This document shows positions 24,746-37,055 of a stretch of 64,000 nucleotides of DNA, piece after piece (position 1 is the first letter of the stretch; every line of letters begins with the position of its first letter). The position numbers and the translations under genes are program-made. Source of the stretch: Hirundichthys speculiger (lineage: Eukaryota > Chordata > Actinopteri > Beloniformes > Exocoetidae); contig JAGFBZ010000934.1 in NCBI GenBank assembly GCA_018398805.1, positions 310,001 through 374,000 on the forward strand, given 5' to 3'. The notes beneath the pieces are model-generated. The model saw only the letters and a program-made list of their open reading frames with translations, had not been told where the DNA came from and searched no databases.

Positions 24746-25259
24746 AATTATTGCCTGCTGATACTGTCTGCCGGAGAGTTTTTTATGAACCCTGAAGGCA
24801 TCTGTTCCCATGTGACATGTTTCCAGCCAATTGTGCTTTGCTGAGCGTGAGATCTGAGTGTTTGTCTCAGAACAACGAGCATGATAGGCTGAATGGTCAA
24901 TCGCGTCCACGAGACGCCCACAGTTAGGACCATATCAAGAAGTCGAGTGAGTGAAATTTAAACAGAGTTTAAGCAGAAGAGAAAAAGCAAGGGAAGAAAA
25001 AAATTGCCTCCAGGCCTTATAATTAGGCTCTTAGTTCCCACCTGTAATTTGTTTTTGGGGCACACATTAGTCTAACGCAACTGTAAGTTGGTGCTGGTGT
25101 GGTGCCGTTAACCCATTCCGTACTTACGCCACGAAGCTGTGAATGCCTGTGGGAGGGGAGAAAATTAACATCATCAATTATTTTAGCAGGCTGGGAGCCT
25201 GAAACGACCGCTATGTGGAAGATTTTGGGGAGGAGGAACTTTCCCCATTCTGAGACACT

Positions 25260-25830
25260 AGGCTGGCACTTGGGGGCCCGAGGAGTCAGCGGATGAGGAG
25301 ACTTCCCCAGAGGAGGTGACGCAGACTCTTCTGCTCCCCCACAGTGACTTTCCTCTGGAGTGGTCCGGGAGGGCGAGATGTCCTCCGGGGTGCTCCAGGA
25401 TCCACCTCCTCTGGGGACCTCCGAGGTGGCCTCGGCAGACACTCCACCCCCTGCTCCCATCCTGGGGGGCATCCAGGAGGATACGTCACCTTCTGCTCCG
25501 GTCCCTCTGGGAGGACGCCACAACTCCCCAAGTCTCCGGGGCTGGGGTAGAAGCCCAGCAGTCTCTGGTGGCAGATTTGGAGGCCTTTGTGGTGTTCTGC
25601 CACCAGCTTAAACTATGAGCGCTGGGGGACAACGGACGCACCTCCCCTGCAGCTCGTCTCTGTGGTAGTCTGGGATGCACCCCACCGGCACCCCCTGTTC
25701 CAGCACCACGTTCCCGGCCACTACTGCCACCCGCACTCACCCCGATTCCTAGGCGGCCGACATACTCCCTCTCGCCTCAGGGGCGGTCAACGCCGGAATG
25801 CTGGTGCTGGAATCTCCTGCATCTGGGTCC
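25260..25830. other. GC-rich island, unidentified
   Basis: A block conspicuously richer in G+C than its surroundings, with GAGG, CTCC and CCCC runs and several frames open on both strands (166 codons minus at 25023-25523; 100 codons plus at 25316-25618). The encoded peptides are Pro/Gly/Arg/Ser-rich without any domain I know, and simultaneous openness on several frames is expected of GC-rich DNA with few stop codons. It could be the 5' untranslated or gag-like part of an LTR retrotransposon, a CpG-type promoter region or a degenerate tandem repeat. No function is assigned. Confidence 0.3.
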
Positions 25831-25869
25831 TCCATACCACTCAGCCACACAACAGATGAACCTCCTTTT

Positions 25870-27420
25870 TTTCTGAGAGACTCTGCCTCTTTAAAATCCA
25901 ATTTTTTATACCCAATCATATCAGATATTTAAAAGTTGAAGTTATTTTTGGTAATTAAATGTTAAAATAATGCACTTTCACAAATTGATGTCTTTTCTGT
26001 CTTCTGTTGCCAGTAAAATATAGATTGACATATTCTAATCATTGCATTCTGATTTTAATTACATTCATTTGCATTTTCCTTTTTGCAGTCAGAATATTGC
26101 ATATTTATCACATTTCACAAACACTGGACACATTTTCTTTCTCTCATGTTCTCTAATTTTATAAAAGCTGCCTTGAGCTGATGTCCCTCCCTAGAAACCA
26201 GTTTTGTATGATTTCACAGTAAATCATCAACACCATATGTCAAAAGAAAGCAGAGACTCCACTTTGAACACACAAATACAAACTGCACCATCTCTGATAT
26301 TTCCTCAGTGGCTCCTGCAGCCAATCAGCGGTGGAGGCTGAACTAACTTAAGGGCTGCAGGGTATCTCTGTTCATAAGCCTGACACCAATCGGGACACTT
26401 GATGTGACATTTATATGTGGTGTACAACATCAAAATGTCATCTTTGAGTAGATCATGAGGCATCTTGGCATGGATGCCTCAGTTTATACCACAGCTGCCC
26501 TTGTTTTCTGGAGGGGAGAGAGTAGCTGTTAGCTTGGAATGACTTGTTTACTTTTGTTAACCCTGAGGATCTTTCCTTATGCATATGCATGTCACCCAAA
26601 GTACCACCACATTCAACTTAAGAAGACATGCTACTGTAAATGGCCCCCAAATCCCTAACCTCAGATGGATTCAAAGGCCTCTAACCCTAAAGAACATGCC
26701 CTTCAAAATCTAAGTGTCCTTGTGCCACTGTTGAGCTCAAATGCCTAACAAACACTGTCACATATCAAATCTTACAATCAAATAATGCACCTGCTGCTCT
26801 TGAACTGTTTCTTGTATACACAATGTTTGATATCCCTATCTGTATATATTACTTTTTCCAGTTCCAGTGGATGTTGACCAAGAAATATCCTGCTTGGTTC
26901 TCAAAGTAAACATAAAGTCTGAAGTTTTGAGGTTGGCAGATGTCATGAGATGTCTGTTGGATACTTTAAGGAGACCAGAAGTTCAAGTTTTGCTGCTTTT
27001 CACTGAGGACAGATTTGTAGTGCAGGAGACATCTTGACGCCAGTAATCATGCTTTAAAAAAAAAAAAAAAAGGTATGCAGTCTGTGTAGATTTTCTTACC
27101 TATTTTTCAAAAATACCAAAAGGATGGATGCAGCTTTGACAACATGCAAAGCTTGGATCAAACTAAGAACCCAGGAACACGATCACATTGACAGCCATTC
27201 ACCTGCCACTCAGAGTGGACATGCCTTTAATAATTCAGAACTTTCCATTTTAGCACAGTTTATATAAAACTGACCCGTTACATTTTCCGTTTGATGAAGA
27301 GGATGAGCAGATGTGCAGATCAGAACATATGGACTGCCAAACTAATTTTTTTTTCTTTTTTTTTTTTTTGTGACTGGAAGAAACCAGTTGGAGTCTTGGT
27401 CTAGAAATCTAAAAAACTGC
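25870..27420. other. No recognised gene
   Basis: Unique-looking A+T-rich sequence; an A-run at 27055-27071 and T-runs at 27345-27370. No repeat family or domain-bearing frame was recognised. Confidence 0.4.
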
Positions 27421-27430
27421 AACTCTCTAT

Positions 27431-27505
<75 letters not shown>

Positions 27506-27532
27506 TTAAATATACTACATATATGTGTCTGT

Positions 27533-27615
<83 letters not shown>
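27431..27615. repeat. Compound (TC)n-(TATC)n-(TA)n microsatellite
   Basis: TC units at 27431-27468, TATC units at 27466-27505, then TA units at 27541-27615, separated by a short non-repetitive spacer. Frames through it are Ile-Tyr or Leu-Ser runs. Confidence 0.95.
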
Positions 27616-27622
<7 letters not shown>

Positions 27623-28019
27623 GTGGATAGACATTTGATGAGCAAATCACTACTTGCCCATCCAACAAAATCTTTGTTTTAGTGATTTTAATACCATGAA
27701 AATATAGCAACCAGGCAGTTTTATTATTATTGTTGTTGCTGTTATTGTTATTGTTTGTATTATCATTATTATTGTTATTTTTACTATTCAGCCTATAACT
27801 CAACACATCTTTACTTACACATTTGCTTAAATTTCAAAAGCAGAAGACATCAACACATTTTCAGCTCAGAGAAAGTGACTTAATGATGTCTTTTACCAAT
27901 TTAAATTAAATGAATAAAACAATTCATCATTATCGTTTGAACCATTATAGATAATTAAAATCAGTTTCATCTCTTACTTCCAGCTCCTGTAACCTGAAAA
28001 AATAGTCTGAATCTCCTTT

Positions 28020-29530
28020 TCCTTTCAGCCGTTCTCTTCAGGGGTCACCATAGCAAACCACTTCCATCCATCTCCTTTACATCCTCCTTTCTCAAACCCA
28101 CTTACTTCATGTCCTTTTTCACTACATCCATGAATCTCCTCTTTGGTCTTCTTCTAGACCTCCTGCCTGGAAGTTCCAATCTCATCATATTTCTATTGAT
28201 ATATTCACTATCCTTCCTCTGTACATGTCCAAAACATCCTCTCTAACTTTCTCTTCAAAACATCTAACATCAAACTTCATTCTCCTCCTTTCCAGAACAT
28301 ACCTCAACCTCTCCAGCTTTTCCTTCACCTGCTCCCTGCTCTCACTATAGATCACAATGTCATCTGCAAACACCATAGTCCATGGAGATTCCTGTCTAGC
28401 CTCATTTGTCAGTCTGTCCATCACCATAGCAACAGGAAGAGGCTCAGTCGATCCTTGATGCAGTCCCACCTCCACCCTGAACTCCTCTGTCACACCTACA
28501 GAACACCTCACCACTGTCTTCCAGCTCTCATACATGTCCTGCACCCCTCTAACATACCTCTCCAGACTTCCTCATACAATACCTTAGCTCCTTTCTTGGC
28601 ACCCTGGAATCTGCTTTCTCAAGGTCTACAAAGACACAATGCAGCTCCTTCTGACCTTCTCTGTACTTCTCTATCAGCATCCTCAAAGCAGTTATTGCAT
28701 CTGTAGTGTTCTTTTTGGCACAAATCCATACTGCTGTTTATAAATGCTTACTTCTGTTCTTAGTCTAGTTTCCACTACTCTTTCACATAACTTTATTGAC
28801 TGGCTCATCAACTTCATTCCTCTGTAGTTGCTACAACTCTGCACATCTCCCTTGTTCTCAGAAAATGGGTACCAGCAACCATTTCCATTCCTCAGGCATC
28901 CTCTCACCCTCTAAGATCTTGTTGAACATCCTGGTCAAAAACTCTACTTCCAACTCTTCTAAACACTTCCAAACCTCCACAGGTATATCATCAGGACCAA
29001 CTGTCTTTCAACTCTTTACCCCCTTCAATGCCCTCCTCACTTCAGCCTTACTAATCTTTGCCACCTCCTGGTCCTAAACAGCCACCTCTTCTACTTTCAT
29101 TTTCCTCATTTATCAACTCTTCAGAGTAAGCTTTTCATTTTCCTTTCACACTCCTAGTGTCTGCCAATACATTTTCCATCTCTATCCTGAATCACCGTAG
29201 TCTGTTGCATCCTTCCATCTCTATCTCTCTGCCTTGCCAAGCTGTATAAGTCAATCTCTCTTTCCTTACTGTCCAACGTAGCATACAAGTCATCATATGC
29301 CCTTTGTTTTGTTGCCACCTGTACCTTTACTTAAATCTGCATCTCCCTGTACTTCTGTCTACTCTCATCAGTCCTCTCAGTGTCCCACGTCTTACTCCTG
29401 CACTTCCAGGTGGCTGTTGCTATTTCTTCTGACTGCCAGCATCCTGCTGTCTCACACATTAACATATAAAAATGCCTGTCATTTTCCTCTGTCGTTAAGT
29501 ACTTCACATCTCACACCAACATCCACGTGA
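28020..29530 (-). mobile_element. RTE-type LINE, 5'-truncated
   Basis: Minus-strand non-LTR retrotransposon of the RTE (BovB-like) group. The 3' end, at the left, has the tail words TTTCAGCCGTTCTCTTCAGGGG and CACCATAGCAAACCACTTCC that border many fish copies, preceded on the minus strand by the C-terminal coding region. Sequence upstream of the reverse transcriptase (28900-29530) is the linker after the endonuclease; the endonuclease itself is missing, as usual for 5'-truncated LINEs. No target duplication was located. Confidence 0.8.
28185..28907 (-). pseudogene. RTE reverse transcriptase remnant
   Basis: Fragments of a reverse transcriptase that would copy the element's RNA at a nicked target. 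From the N-terminal side: PFSENKGDVQSCSNYRGMKL and KQQYGFVPKRTLQMQ (28692-28907), then the VPRKEL-type region near 28570-28640 in another frame, then VEVGLHQGS and the catalytic box MVFADDIVIYSE (28185-28544), with the FADD aspartates intact. Frames shift at least twice and there is a deletion after HQGS (the usual ALSPFLF is replaced). A shortened C-terminal part follows, lacking the KYLGS region, so an internal deletion of several hundred bp joins the palm domain to the last 60 residues. Non-functional. Confidence 0.8.
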
Positions 29531-29539
29531 TTTATATAT

Positions 29540-32500
29540 GCTGTCGACCATCATGAAGCAATTTTTTTCTTCCGCCATTATTTCAATGAAAGAACAATGT
29601 AATGGGTTTCTTTTAATGGCAACACCTCGGAGGCCACATTTTCGAAGCCCTTAGGTTTCTACATAGCAGAACTAAAATGGTGTGATTTCCCGTAAGAAGA
29701 GTGAAGGATATCCATATCTTTTCAAATATCTTCCCATATTATGCTAACCCATATTATGCTAATATCTATGAGCTGAGCAATTCCATAAATCATAAAGGTG
29801 ACATAAAGGTGACAATATTTTTTGGAAGATAATTAAGGTTGGCATATGGAGGTCTTTCTGTTACCTTAATTTGCTGCAAGGAAAAACTAAATGCACATGA
29901 TGCAATGAGCTTTTTCAATCTTTAATGGAAGAGAAATACAGCTGCAAGGAAAACTCAATGTACAGTTTGTGTTAAGAGTAGCTGATGTGAATCATAATGT
30001 CTGTGCCCCTTCTATATTTAAATTCATGTATTTGAAGATTTTGCTGCATGCCCCTCTGCAACATCCCTTTGACAGACACCTGAAAAAGCTGTATCTGTAA
30101 GCGGGCATCCATGGGAATAAGCTTTGAAGCGATTACATTTGATAGCAATCTTCAATGGGAGCTTGAATGACAGCTATGCATCTGTTTGGAGACAAATGCA
30201 AAACAAAATGCTGCCACTCAACTACAGCTTTCACTTCTCCCCTGTCTATAAGGATCAACCAGAAAATTTCTCCTGAAAAACAGTGGAACAGAAAGACATC
30301 TCTGAATGCCTGGATTGTCACTCTGTGCCCAGTAGACAAACTCTGAAGTAAACACTGTACACTCACACAGCCCGGTTGCTTTTGACAAAGAGAATGTGGC
30401 ACATTTGAAATCTGTCTGATCAAAGGCAAAATAAAAATCCTTGTACATAAGGCTGACTTTGACAAATTATGATATGTCACACATTCCTTTATCAGATGAC
30501 GGTGACACATTACCTAACCTTTCATGGCTGAAACAGCCTTGTTCCTGTTGAGCTTTGTTGAGTCTCTGTGTTTTGTATGTTCTGAACAGGGTGCAATGCT
30601 GCACGGGGACACAAAGTCCCTTTCTTCCAACTATCACGCTCGACACGTCTTTGATACCCTTCATTTATTTCTTTCTCTGGACACTGCATTTCAAAGAGCG
30701 CCAAGATGCTGGCATTGCCAAATGTGTCCCAAATAAATGATAACCCGGGCAGAATGGGAGCTCCTTGGAGAGTGTCCTCGCTGAAGGCGGTAAATCATTG
30801 GCCCTGTGCCAGCATCCCATCAGCCTCCATGCAGGAACACACAGTGGGGGGAACCAAAGGGCCTCAGACTGTGAGCCAACAGGCTCCTTGGGGAACTAGC
30901 AACACCTCTTGGGCAAAAACAGTAAGTGAGGGAAGAGGAAAAACTGAGCGAGGAAAGAATTACAATGAAGCATGTGAAAAGCAGACAAAAGAGGGATATG
31001 GAAAGTGGAGGAGTTTCAACTCAAAACAGTTTCTCTTTGAAGGAAGAAACATCAGATCACTTTGAGATTACTGATTCTAAGACTTTCTGCTTCTGACTGA
31101 TAAATGGAACACTGTGTCCTTGAAATGTTTCATTGTGTGAGTGTGTGCGGACATAATATGCATTTGTTTAGTTGCAGAAAACAAAGAGACAAGATAAACT
31201 CATTCATGTTCATCTCTGATCGCCTGAATCCTCTTGCCTCCATATCTCACAGCTCTCAACACCAATTAATGTCTGTAGCTCTTAAAAGGAATCGTTATCA
31301 TTTAAATAAATCTAAATCCCCTCAGCAGAATGCAGGAAGCCCCATATCAACTCACCAGCTGCTACCTTTAAAACCCCTGATCGTTTGAGTCAGGCTCTAG
31401 TGGCTAGTTGGGATATTGATGTGGTGCCGTCTGCCAATGTGCCTCATCCTGCTGGCCTCCAGCCAGAGTTTAGAAAGACATTAGTGGGAAAAGTCATAAC
31501 ACACCGGCAGCTTGGGTGCTGTCTGTCCAAACAATGAGGCAAGGCTGCCGTTTTTAGGGGGTTTACACCTGGAACAGTGTTTGCTTTCATCAACACCCAT
31601 CGAGGTGATGCGTTACATCACACACACCTGCATCAGCAGCCATGACCTGCAGTCGTGTTAGTCATTTCCTTATGCTAATGCACCACTCATCTGCATCATT
31701 CGGAGGATTTACCTCCATGCCAAACAAAGGTAAATATTTAGAGTTCATAAAAGCGTGATTTACCTCATGATGTGTGAAAACACCGGGGGCTCCATGTCTC
31801 ATTCATGGATGGTGGTGTTTTAGATTGTTACTGACACCCAGCTACAGTGTTGGTTTGCTGTACAAGATTTTTATTTTCTCATTTTTTTCATTAATGAAAT
31901 TATGAAAACGAAGGGGAAGTACTGTGTTTATGTGACATCAACTGGTAGTATGAGCCCACAGTGAGGAACGTGGCACGGTGAGTTATTGTGTTCACTACCA
32001 GCTGATTCACGTGACTACTTGGATTAAAATTTGCAGACTTGCTACTTAGCTATCTAAGCTATGCATTTATCCCTGTAGGATTCTTGTTTGGTTTTGTCAT
32101 TCAAGGTGTGGTGCATATTCGTGCTATAGTGAAACAATATTAAAATGATTATGGCATGAGGCAGATTTCAGATCTGCGAAAAAAAAACAAAAAAAACAAA
32201 GTGCAACAATTAAAATCAGTTAAATTAAGACAAGCCTGTCATCCTTTTAGACGGATGAATAATTCAATCATATATTGCAGGTGGTGGAATAATCAACCAG
32301 AAAGTGTCACATTGCAATCTCTGCAATGAGACATTACATTACAAGTGGTTTGTTGCCAAAAACTGGAATTTTGACCAATCAGTGTTTTATAATGGTAGCT
32401 AATCCATAAATAAAGAAATAAGGTTTGGAGTCTTCATAAATTTGGATAATTCTGTCTTGATCTGTGTCTAAACATTCACCATGCGCAACACTGAGTGTAT

Positions 32501-34300
32501 AACATCTTACAGTCTGTAAAATAAGCTTGCTTACTGAACATTGCTTATTCGAAAGTCCACGTTACAAACCTGGGTCACAAAATTGGAGAGACTGTTTTCT
32601 GATGATGTTATGAATGACACTAATGAAGTTGCACATTTCAGATGAATATTTCAGACTTTGCCAGTTTCAGTGGCAGTAGCAGTAGACTCGTGAATCTTCA
32701 AAATACTCTTTTTTTTTTTTTAAATAACAGCATGAAAATCTTCCAAATCACAAGTGGTCCTTTTTAAACTCTGTGTAAACATTTAAATACATTAATAACT
32801 GTTGTCTCCAGCACAAAAACATTCTTCCTCCCAGAGCACCCCCCCCCCCCCCCCCAGACTGTGCTATTGTTTCTCTGTAAGCATTTTGGCACATCGTTGA
32901 TTAGACAGTGACTGTTTTACAAACGTCTTTATGGAAGACTTGGCTGCTATGTATCAACGAGAAATATAGTTGGACATAATTTTACACAGGACATATATAA
33001 CCGGTTATCTGATATACTTAGGAATCTGCCAAGTCTTTTGCCTGCTGCTCTTCCATGAACTTTACAGTTTGAATGAGTAATCCTGTAACTGGGCCTGTGG
33101 TCAAGACAACATTTCACATTTTTAGCTGCGATAACAGTTATAAGTTTAACTGCGTAGGCAGTAAGAAACTCAGGCTGTACTTTGTTTGTAAAATATGAAC
33201 ACGCCACTTCTGGTAGCGCCTATAGCCATTCATCTTCTGAATGATACAATATATATAACATGCTAAGGGGATGATCACATAGCCAAAATGGACCATCGTG
33301 TCTCACTTTACATAGGTGGCAAACAAATACACTTTCAAAGAAGTATTTCTGGTCACATGAATTAATCCATTCAACCCTCTTTCATTTCCCTTCTCTTTCA
33401 GACCACGTCTTGTCCTGCAAAGTGCTTCCATGTGTACTTCTGTGTGCTTGCATGCTGTGTGAAGGCCATTGCTGTGTTGCTATTTTAAATGCTATAAAAA
33501 CCTGCATAGGAAAATGTCTGGTTTTGAATTACTGCAATGAGTGTAGCGATCAATCTTCTTTTTTACTTCCATCCTCCCACCAAGTTCATTTCACTTTGTA
33601 GGAACACACAGTGAAAACCACATATTGGGTAACATAGAACCATTTAGAAAGCAATCTAAGGTACCGCACAGGGCCAAGGCTGTATGTAGGGCGGGAGATG
33701 GAGTGTTGCTTCTTAATTATATGGTTTCACTATTGCATTAAAGTTTCATATGATGTTGCTCTGTTTGGAGCAGGAGTAAAGGAGATCATTCAAGAAAAAT
33801 TCAAAATGTTGAGAACTTAAAGGAAGAGTGTGTAACAATTACAAACAGCTACAAAAAGTTGATCATGTGATTAAAAAAGCAGTGCCATACTGCTCTGCTA
33901 AACAAACTGTTATAATTGTATTACTTTGGATTGAAACATTTACATCTTATATGTGCAGGCATGTTCACCTAGGCTCTTGTCTGTACACCTCACCTCCAAT
34001 TTTTTTAGTTTAAAGGTACCATACTGTGCAGCAACCTTAACACATTATGAGCTATGTGAGGAGTCACTAATCAGGCATGATGGGACCTGATTGTTGTCAC
34101 TGCTGCTTTTTGTGTCAGTCTACACCTTCCTAGAAAGTACTGGCCAAGTTAGGAATGACAACTTGTATAGATGCTGGTTGCATAGTGACTGCTGTTTGTC
34201 ACCTGTTTTGCAAGCTGAATGTTACAAGTGCTAAAAGCTAAAAACGTCAATGCTAACATTTTCTGATGTAAAGTGACCAGTTCTGTCATCTAAATTTCAG
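29540..34300. other. No recognised gene
   Basis: Nearly 5 kb of apparently unique DNA with no repeat I can name. Short frames at 30133-31388 have no domain. 31620-31760 has a cluster of transcription-factor-like words described as a finding. A C-run of 17 lies at 32839-32855. This long repeat-poor stretch is where conserved regulatory elements would be most likely. Confidence 0.4.
32839..32855 (+). repeat. Poly-C tract (17)
   Basis: Seventeen consecutive C after CCCAGAGCA. Its exact length is unreliable. Confidence 0.9.
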
Positions 34301-34789
34301 AATGTTTTTAAGTGAACTGTCTGCCACATAGTTCTTATTCTGAGAGGAAAAGTTTAGTGTATTTTTATAGGAGACATACTATGCCCTTTTTTTGCCACAT
34401 TAGCCACATAGAATAGTATGGCGTTACATCGCTGCCAAAAATCGAGAGAGCACAAAGCTGTGATCACGGGCGCATTTCTTAATCGAGAGAGCGCAAAGCT
34501 GTGTGTGTGCATGTGCACACATAAGCACACACACAGCACTAAGTAAAAAGTTAAGAAGCATGGCTGGACACTGATTCAGTAAACGGGTCATGGTGGCCTG
34601 AGCCCATTCTCTGGTATAACATCTGGGGACGTCTAAAAGTTTAGCTTTTGTGTCAGATGTCAGGGAGGTAAAACTGTACGTGAGTGTAATATTGTATGCA
34701 TCCACTGTCTAACCAACCAATCAGGACCCGTTATTTCATTTGATACCATAAAAGGAAGAATTAACCCTTTAAGTGCCAAAGTCACAAAA

Positions 34790-35760
34790 TTGCGACAAGG
34801 AACATTGTTGAATAAAACAGGCTATATCTATAAATGTGATGCCGAATTTGTTTCTACTTTTCAGCAGGAGATGGCGGACATGTGTGCCTGTTATCTGAGA
34901 ACCATTTTTGTAGGTGGCGCTATTCAAAGTTTTAGTGTAAAAAGAGTTCCATTCTATCCTCCTTCCATCACAGAGACGCGCGGCGAACCAATGGTAGTAG
35001 GACTGAGCACAGCGAGAGCAGACCAGAGTGAGAGAGTGTTTTTTCATTTACTCACGATAACGAGAGGTTCATTTACCATCCACAAAGTACTTTGTCAGGT
35101 TCTGGCTAACTCCGATTCTGAGGAGGAAGACATGCAGTTGTCCAGTGAAGCAGAAACTGACATTAGTAGTGACGGAGAGTCTGCGGATCATAGTCCACAA
35201 TCAGCACATTATATATCGGATGCTTCACCTCAGCGTGGCCGGGGTGGAAGCATTCTGTGATCGCCAAGCAGGTTGAGGTGTCAGGGGGGCTCATAACACC
35301 GCAAATATGGAAAAAATGTAGCGGGGATGAAAACAACAGCGGTTGTCCATGCAGATGTGGGAGAAGCCACGAGGAAAACACACACCGCTAATGGCGCACC
35401 AGAAATCACGGTGATGATTATGGTGGTGGCTGGGAGTTCTTGAGAGAAGAAGAAAAGTATTGAAAGTGGATCTGAAATTTTGATGAGCTTGTTGGTTTTT
35501 GTGGGGACGATCTGACAAATTCTGAGCCCATTGATTTCATCCCTTTTTCAAATGATGAATTCTGGAGCCTCATCACCAATAAAACAAACATATATGGCCA
35601 CCAGTTCTTTGAAAGGGAAATTTTGAAACCATACTCCAGATTTCATGAGTTTATAATGTGATTGTCCCTGAAATGAAAGCTTTCATGTCATTTCACTTGT
35701 CCATGGGGCTTGAGGAAAAATCTGAAATTGAGGACTACTGGGCTAATTTGGGCAGGTGAT
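34790..35760 (+). pseudogene. piggyBac transposase N-terminal remnant
   Basis: The acidic N-terminal tail typical of the family (VLANSDSEEEDMQLSS, then SSDGESADHSP; 35095-35200) is followed by a degenerate linker and then the start of the piggyBac core: NSEPIDFIPFSNDEFWSLIT at about 35520-35575, FHEFIM, a frameshift at 35655-35660, and VIVPEMKAFMSFHLSMGLE to EIEDYW near 35745. The reading stops being recognisable after 35760, so the catalytic DDD core and the Cys-rich C-terminal domain are absent. A stop codon follows GGSIL at about 35259. A complete enzyme would be about 550-600 residues. Confidence 0.78.
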
Positions 35761-36005
35761 GTAACAATAATCAAATTAGATGACAAATCTAATTCCATTC
35801 CAAATTTTGGTTATTACTGAAAATATTGTTCATTTACAGTATGCCTTTATCTCAAACCACTTTAAAGTTATAAGCCTTCTGAAACCTTGATATCAAAATT
35901 TAACCTTTTCCAATATGGCCGCCACCTTTTGACATCAAAATATGCAATTTATATTAATAATTTCACCCCATCACAGACTTTACAGTATACCTGTATATGA
36001 CAGTA

Positions 36006-36495
36006 CAGTAATCCCCTACACTTAGCGGTCTCAGCAATCGCGGTCTCAGTACATCGCGGAAGTTTCAAAAATATTCATAGAAAAAAAATATTCGAAAAAA
36101 AATTTGAAAAAAATTCAAAAGAAGCATGCAAGGCTGAAGCGAAACCCATCACATCAAGAACGAGTCTCAGGAAGCAACAAGAGCCAACACGGGAGGCCCC
36201 ATGAACGAATATCGAGACCTGTGATTGGCTGCTATGACGGGCATTACTGTGTCGTCGGTTGTCTGTACGCTGATTGGCTGACACGCATCCCTGCATCTCC
36301 ATCTCTTGCTCTTGTCAGCTACGCACAGAGGAGAGATCATCAAAGTGAGTGTACCTTCCGTAGATTTTGCGTACGCGCATACATGTGTACTGTATGTACA
36401 TATACATGTACATGTACATCCACATCGCGATTTTCACCATTCGCGGTGGGGGGGGGTCACAGCCCCCATTAACCGCGAAGTGTGGGGGATTACTG
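36006..36495. mobile_element. Tigger/pogo-like MITE nested in piggyBac
   Basis: A 490-bp element starting CAGTAATCCCCTACACTTAG and ending, in reverse complement, CAGTAATCCCCCACACTTCG, so about 20-bp inverted ends with few mismatches. The ends resemble the CAGT...CGCGG termini of pogo/Tigger-type elements. TA precedes the left end; the expected right TA is shifted (CATA), so the target duplication is only approximate. GCGG words recur just inside both ends. A 122-codon frame inside has no transposase motif. It was inserted into the piggyBac 3' flank and is therefore younger than the piggyBac copy. Confidence 0.75.
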
Positions 36496-37055
36496 CATAG
36501 CCTTTTGAAATCTTGATATCAAAATTCAAAAAAACTCCGGTGCCTAAAGGGTTAAGGCTAGGAAAAGGGAGTGTGAAGCGAGAAGGTATAAAAAAGAGAG
36601 TCTAAGGGACAAACTGTGTTAATCCATCAGAGAGTCGTCGCAGAAGAGGATTCCGAAGAGGAACCCCAGCCCGAGCTGAGACCGAGGGAGAGATTTAACA
36701 TCAAGGGACTTTCCGAAGACTATGTCTTCAGGTTAATATCAGAGAAAGAAGAACTTCAAGACTTTTCCAGCTCACTGCTTAGTTGCGATTGAATGCTGGG
36801 GACTTTCCAGAACACCGACCTGGAAGGGCCACACCCAGACTCCCTCGCCCTGCAGCCTCGGATGGAGCGATTTGGCCGCTTTGCTCAGCCCCTAACCAGC
36901 TTGGACAATCACAGATGAGTAGAACAGAAAGCCTCAGCTGAATTTAGACATGTTTAGAGTAGAATCAGAGGTTATTTTATAATGTTTAATCAATGAATGC
37001 TGCTGCTTAACCCTGCCAACCCGCTTTAATAAATACAAATTATTATAGGATGTTG

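Larger units (their letters stand above)
34765..36551 (+). mobile_element. piggyBac-type element, TTAA-flanked
   Basis: Begins CCCTTTAAGTGCC and ends GGTGCCTAAAGGG, so the outer 13 bp are inverted with two mismatches, and both sides carry TTAA (34761-34764 and 36552-36555), the invariant target of piggyBac transposases. The interior has a broken transposase N-terminal half (34790-35760) and then non-coding sequence. Two direct copies of a GAAA-C/T-CTTGATATCAAAA word (about 35881 and 36508) lie in the right part. The missing C-terminal half of the transposase and an inserted MITE (36006-36495) show that it is internally deleted and secondarily invaded. Confidence 0.88.
34700..37050 (+). promoter_or_regulatory. 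Promoter/LTR-like unit split by piggyBac
   Basis: If the piggyBac element (34765-36551) is removed, the flanks join into a unit with a CCAAT box in AACCAATCAGG (CCAAT at 34717-34721), a TATA box TATAAAAAAG at 36587-36596 about 80 bp downstream, and a polyadenylation signal AATAAA at 37028-37033 about 440 bp after it. Spacing and order fit a long terminal repeat (U3 with CCAAT/TATA, then R with AATAAA) or a cellular promoter and terminal exon. The transcribed-like part (36600-37030) is GC-richer than its surroundings. No gag, pol or env sequence, primer-binding site or second LTR is visible, so a solo LTR is an inference. The 5' edge is undefined (34300-34700). Confidence 0.35.

Noticed and set aside
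25023..25523. 166-codon minus-strand frame as a gene
   Set aside because: Located in GC-rich DNA where stop codons are rare and several frames on both strands are open; no domain or splice context.
27370..27806. Frames at the TC/TATC/TA array
   Set aside because: Repeat-derived low-complexity peptides on both strands.
34424..34705. 93-codon minus-strand frame with hydrophobic segment
   Set aside because: Composed partly of a CA/TG-rich stretch and an imperfect local duplication (AATCGAGAGAGC words); no homology recognised.
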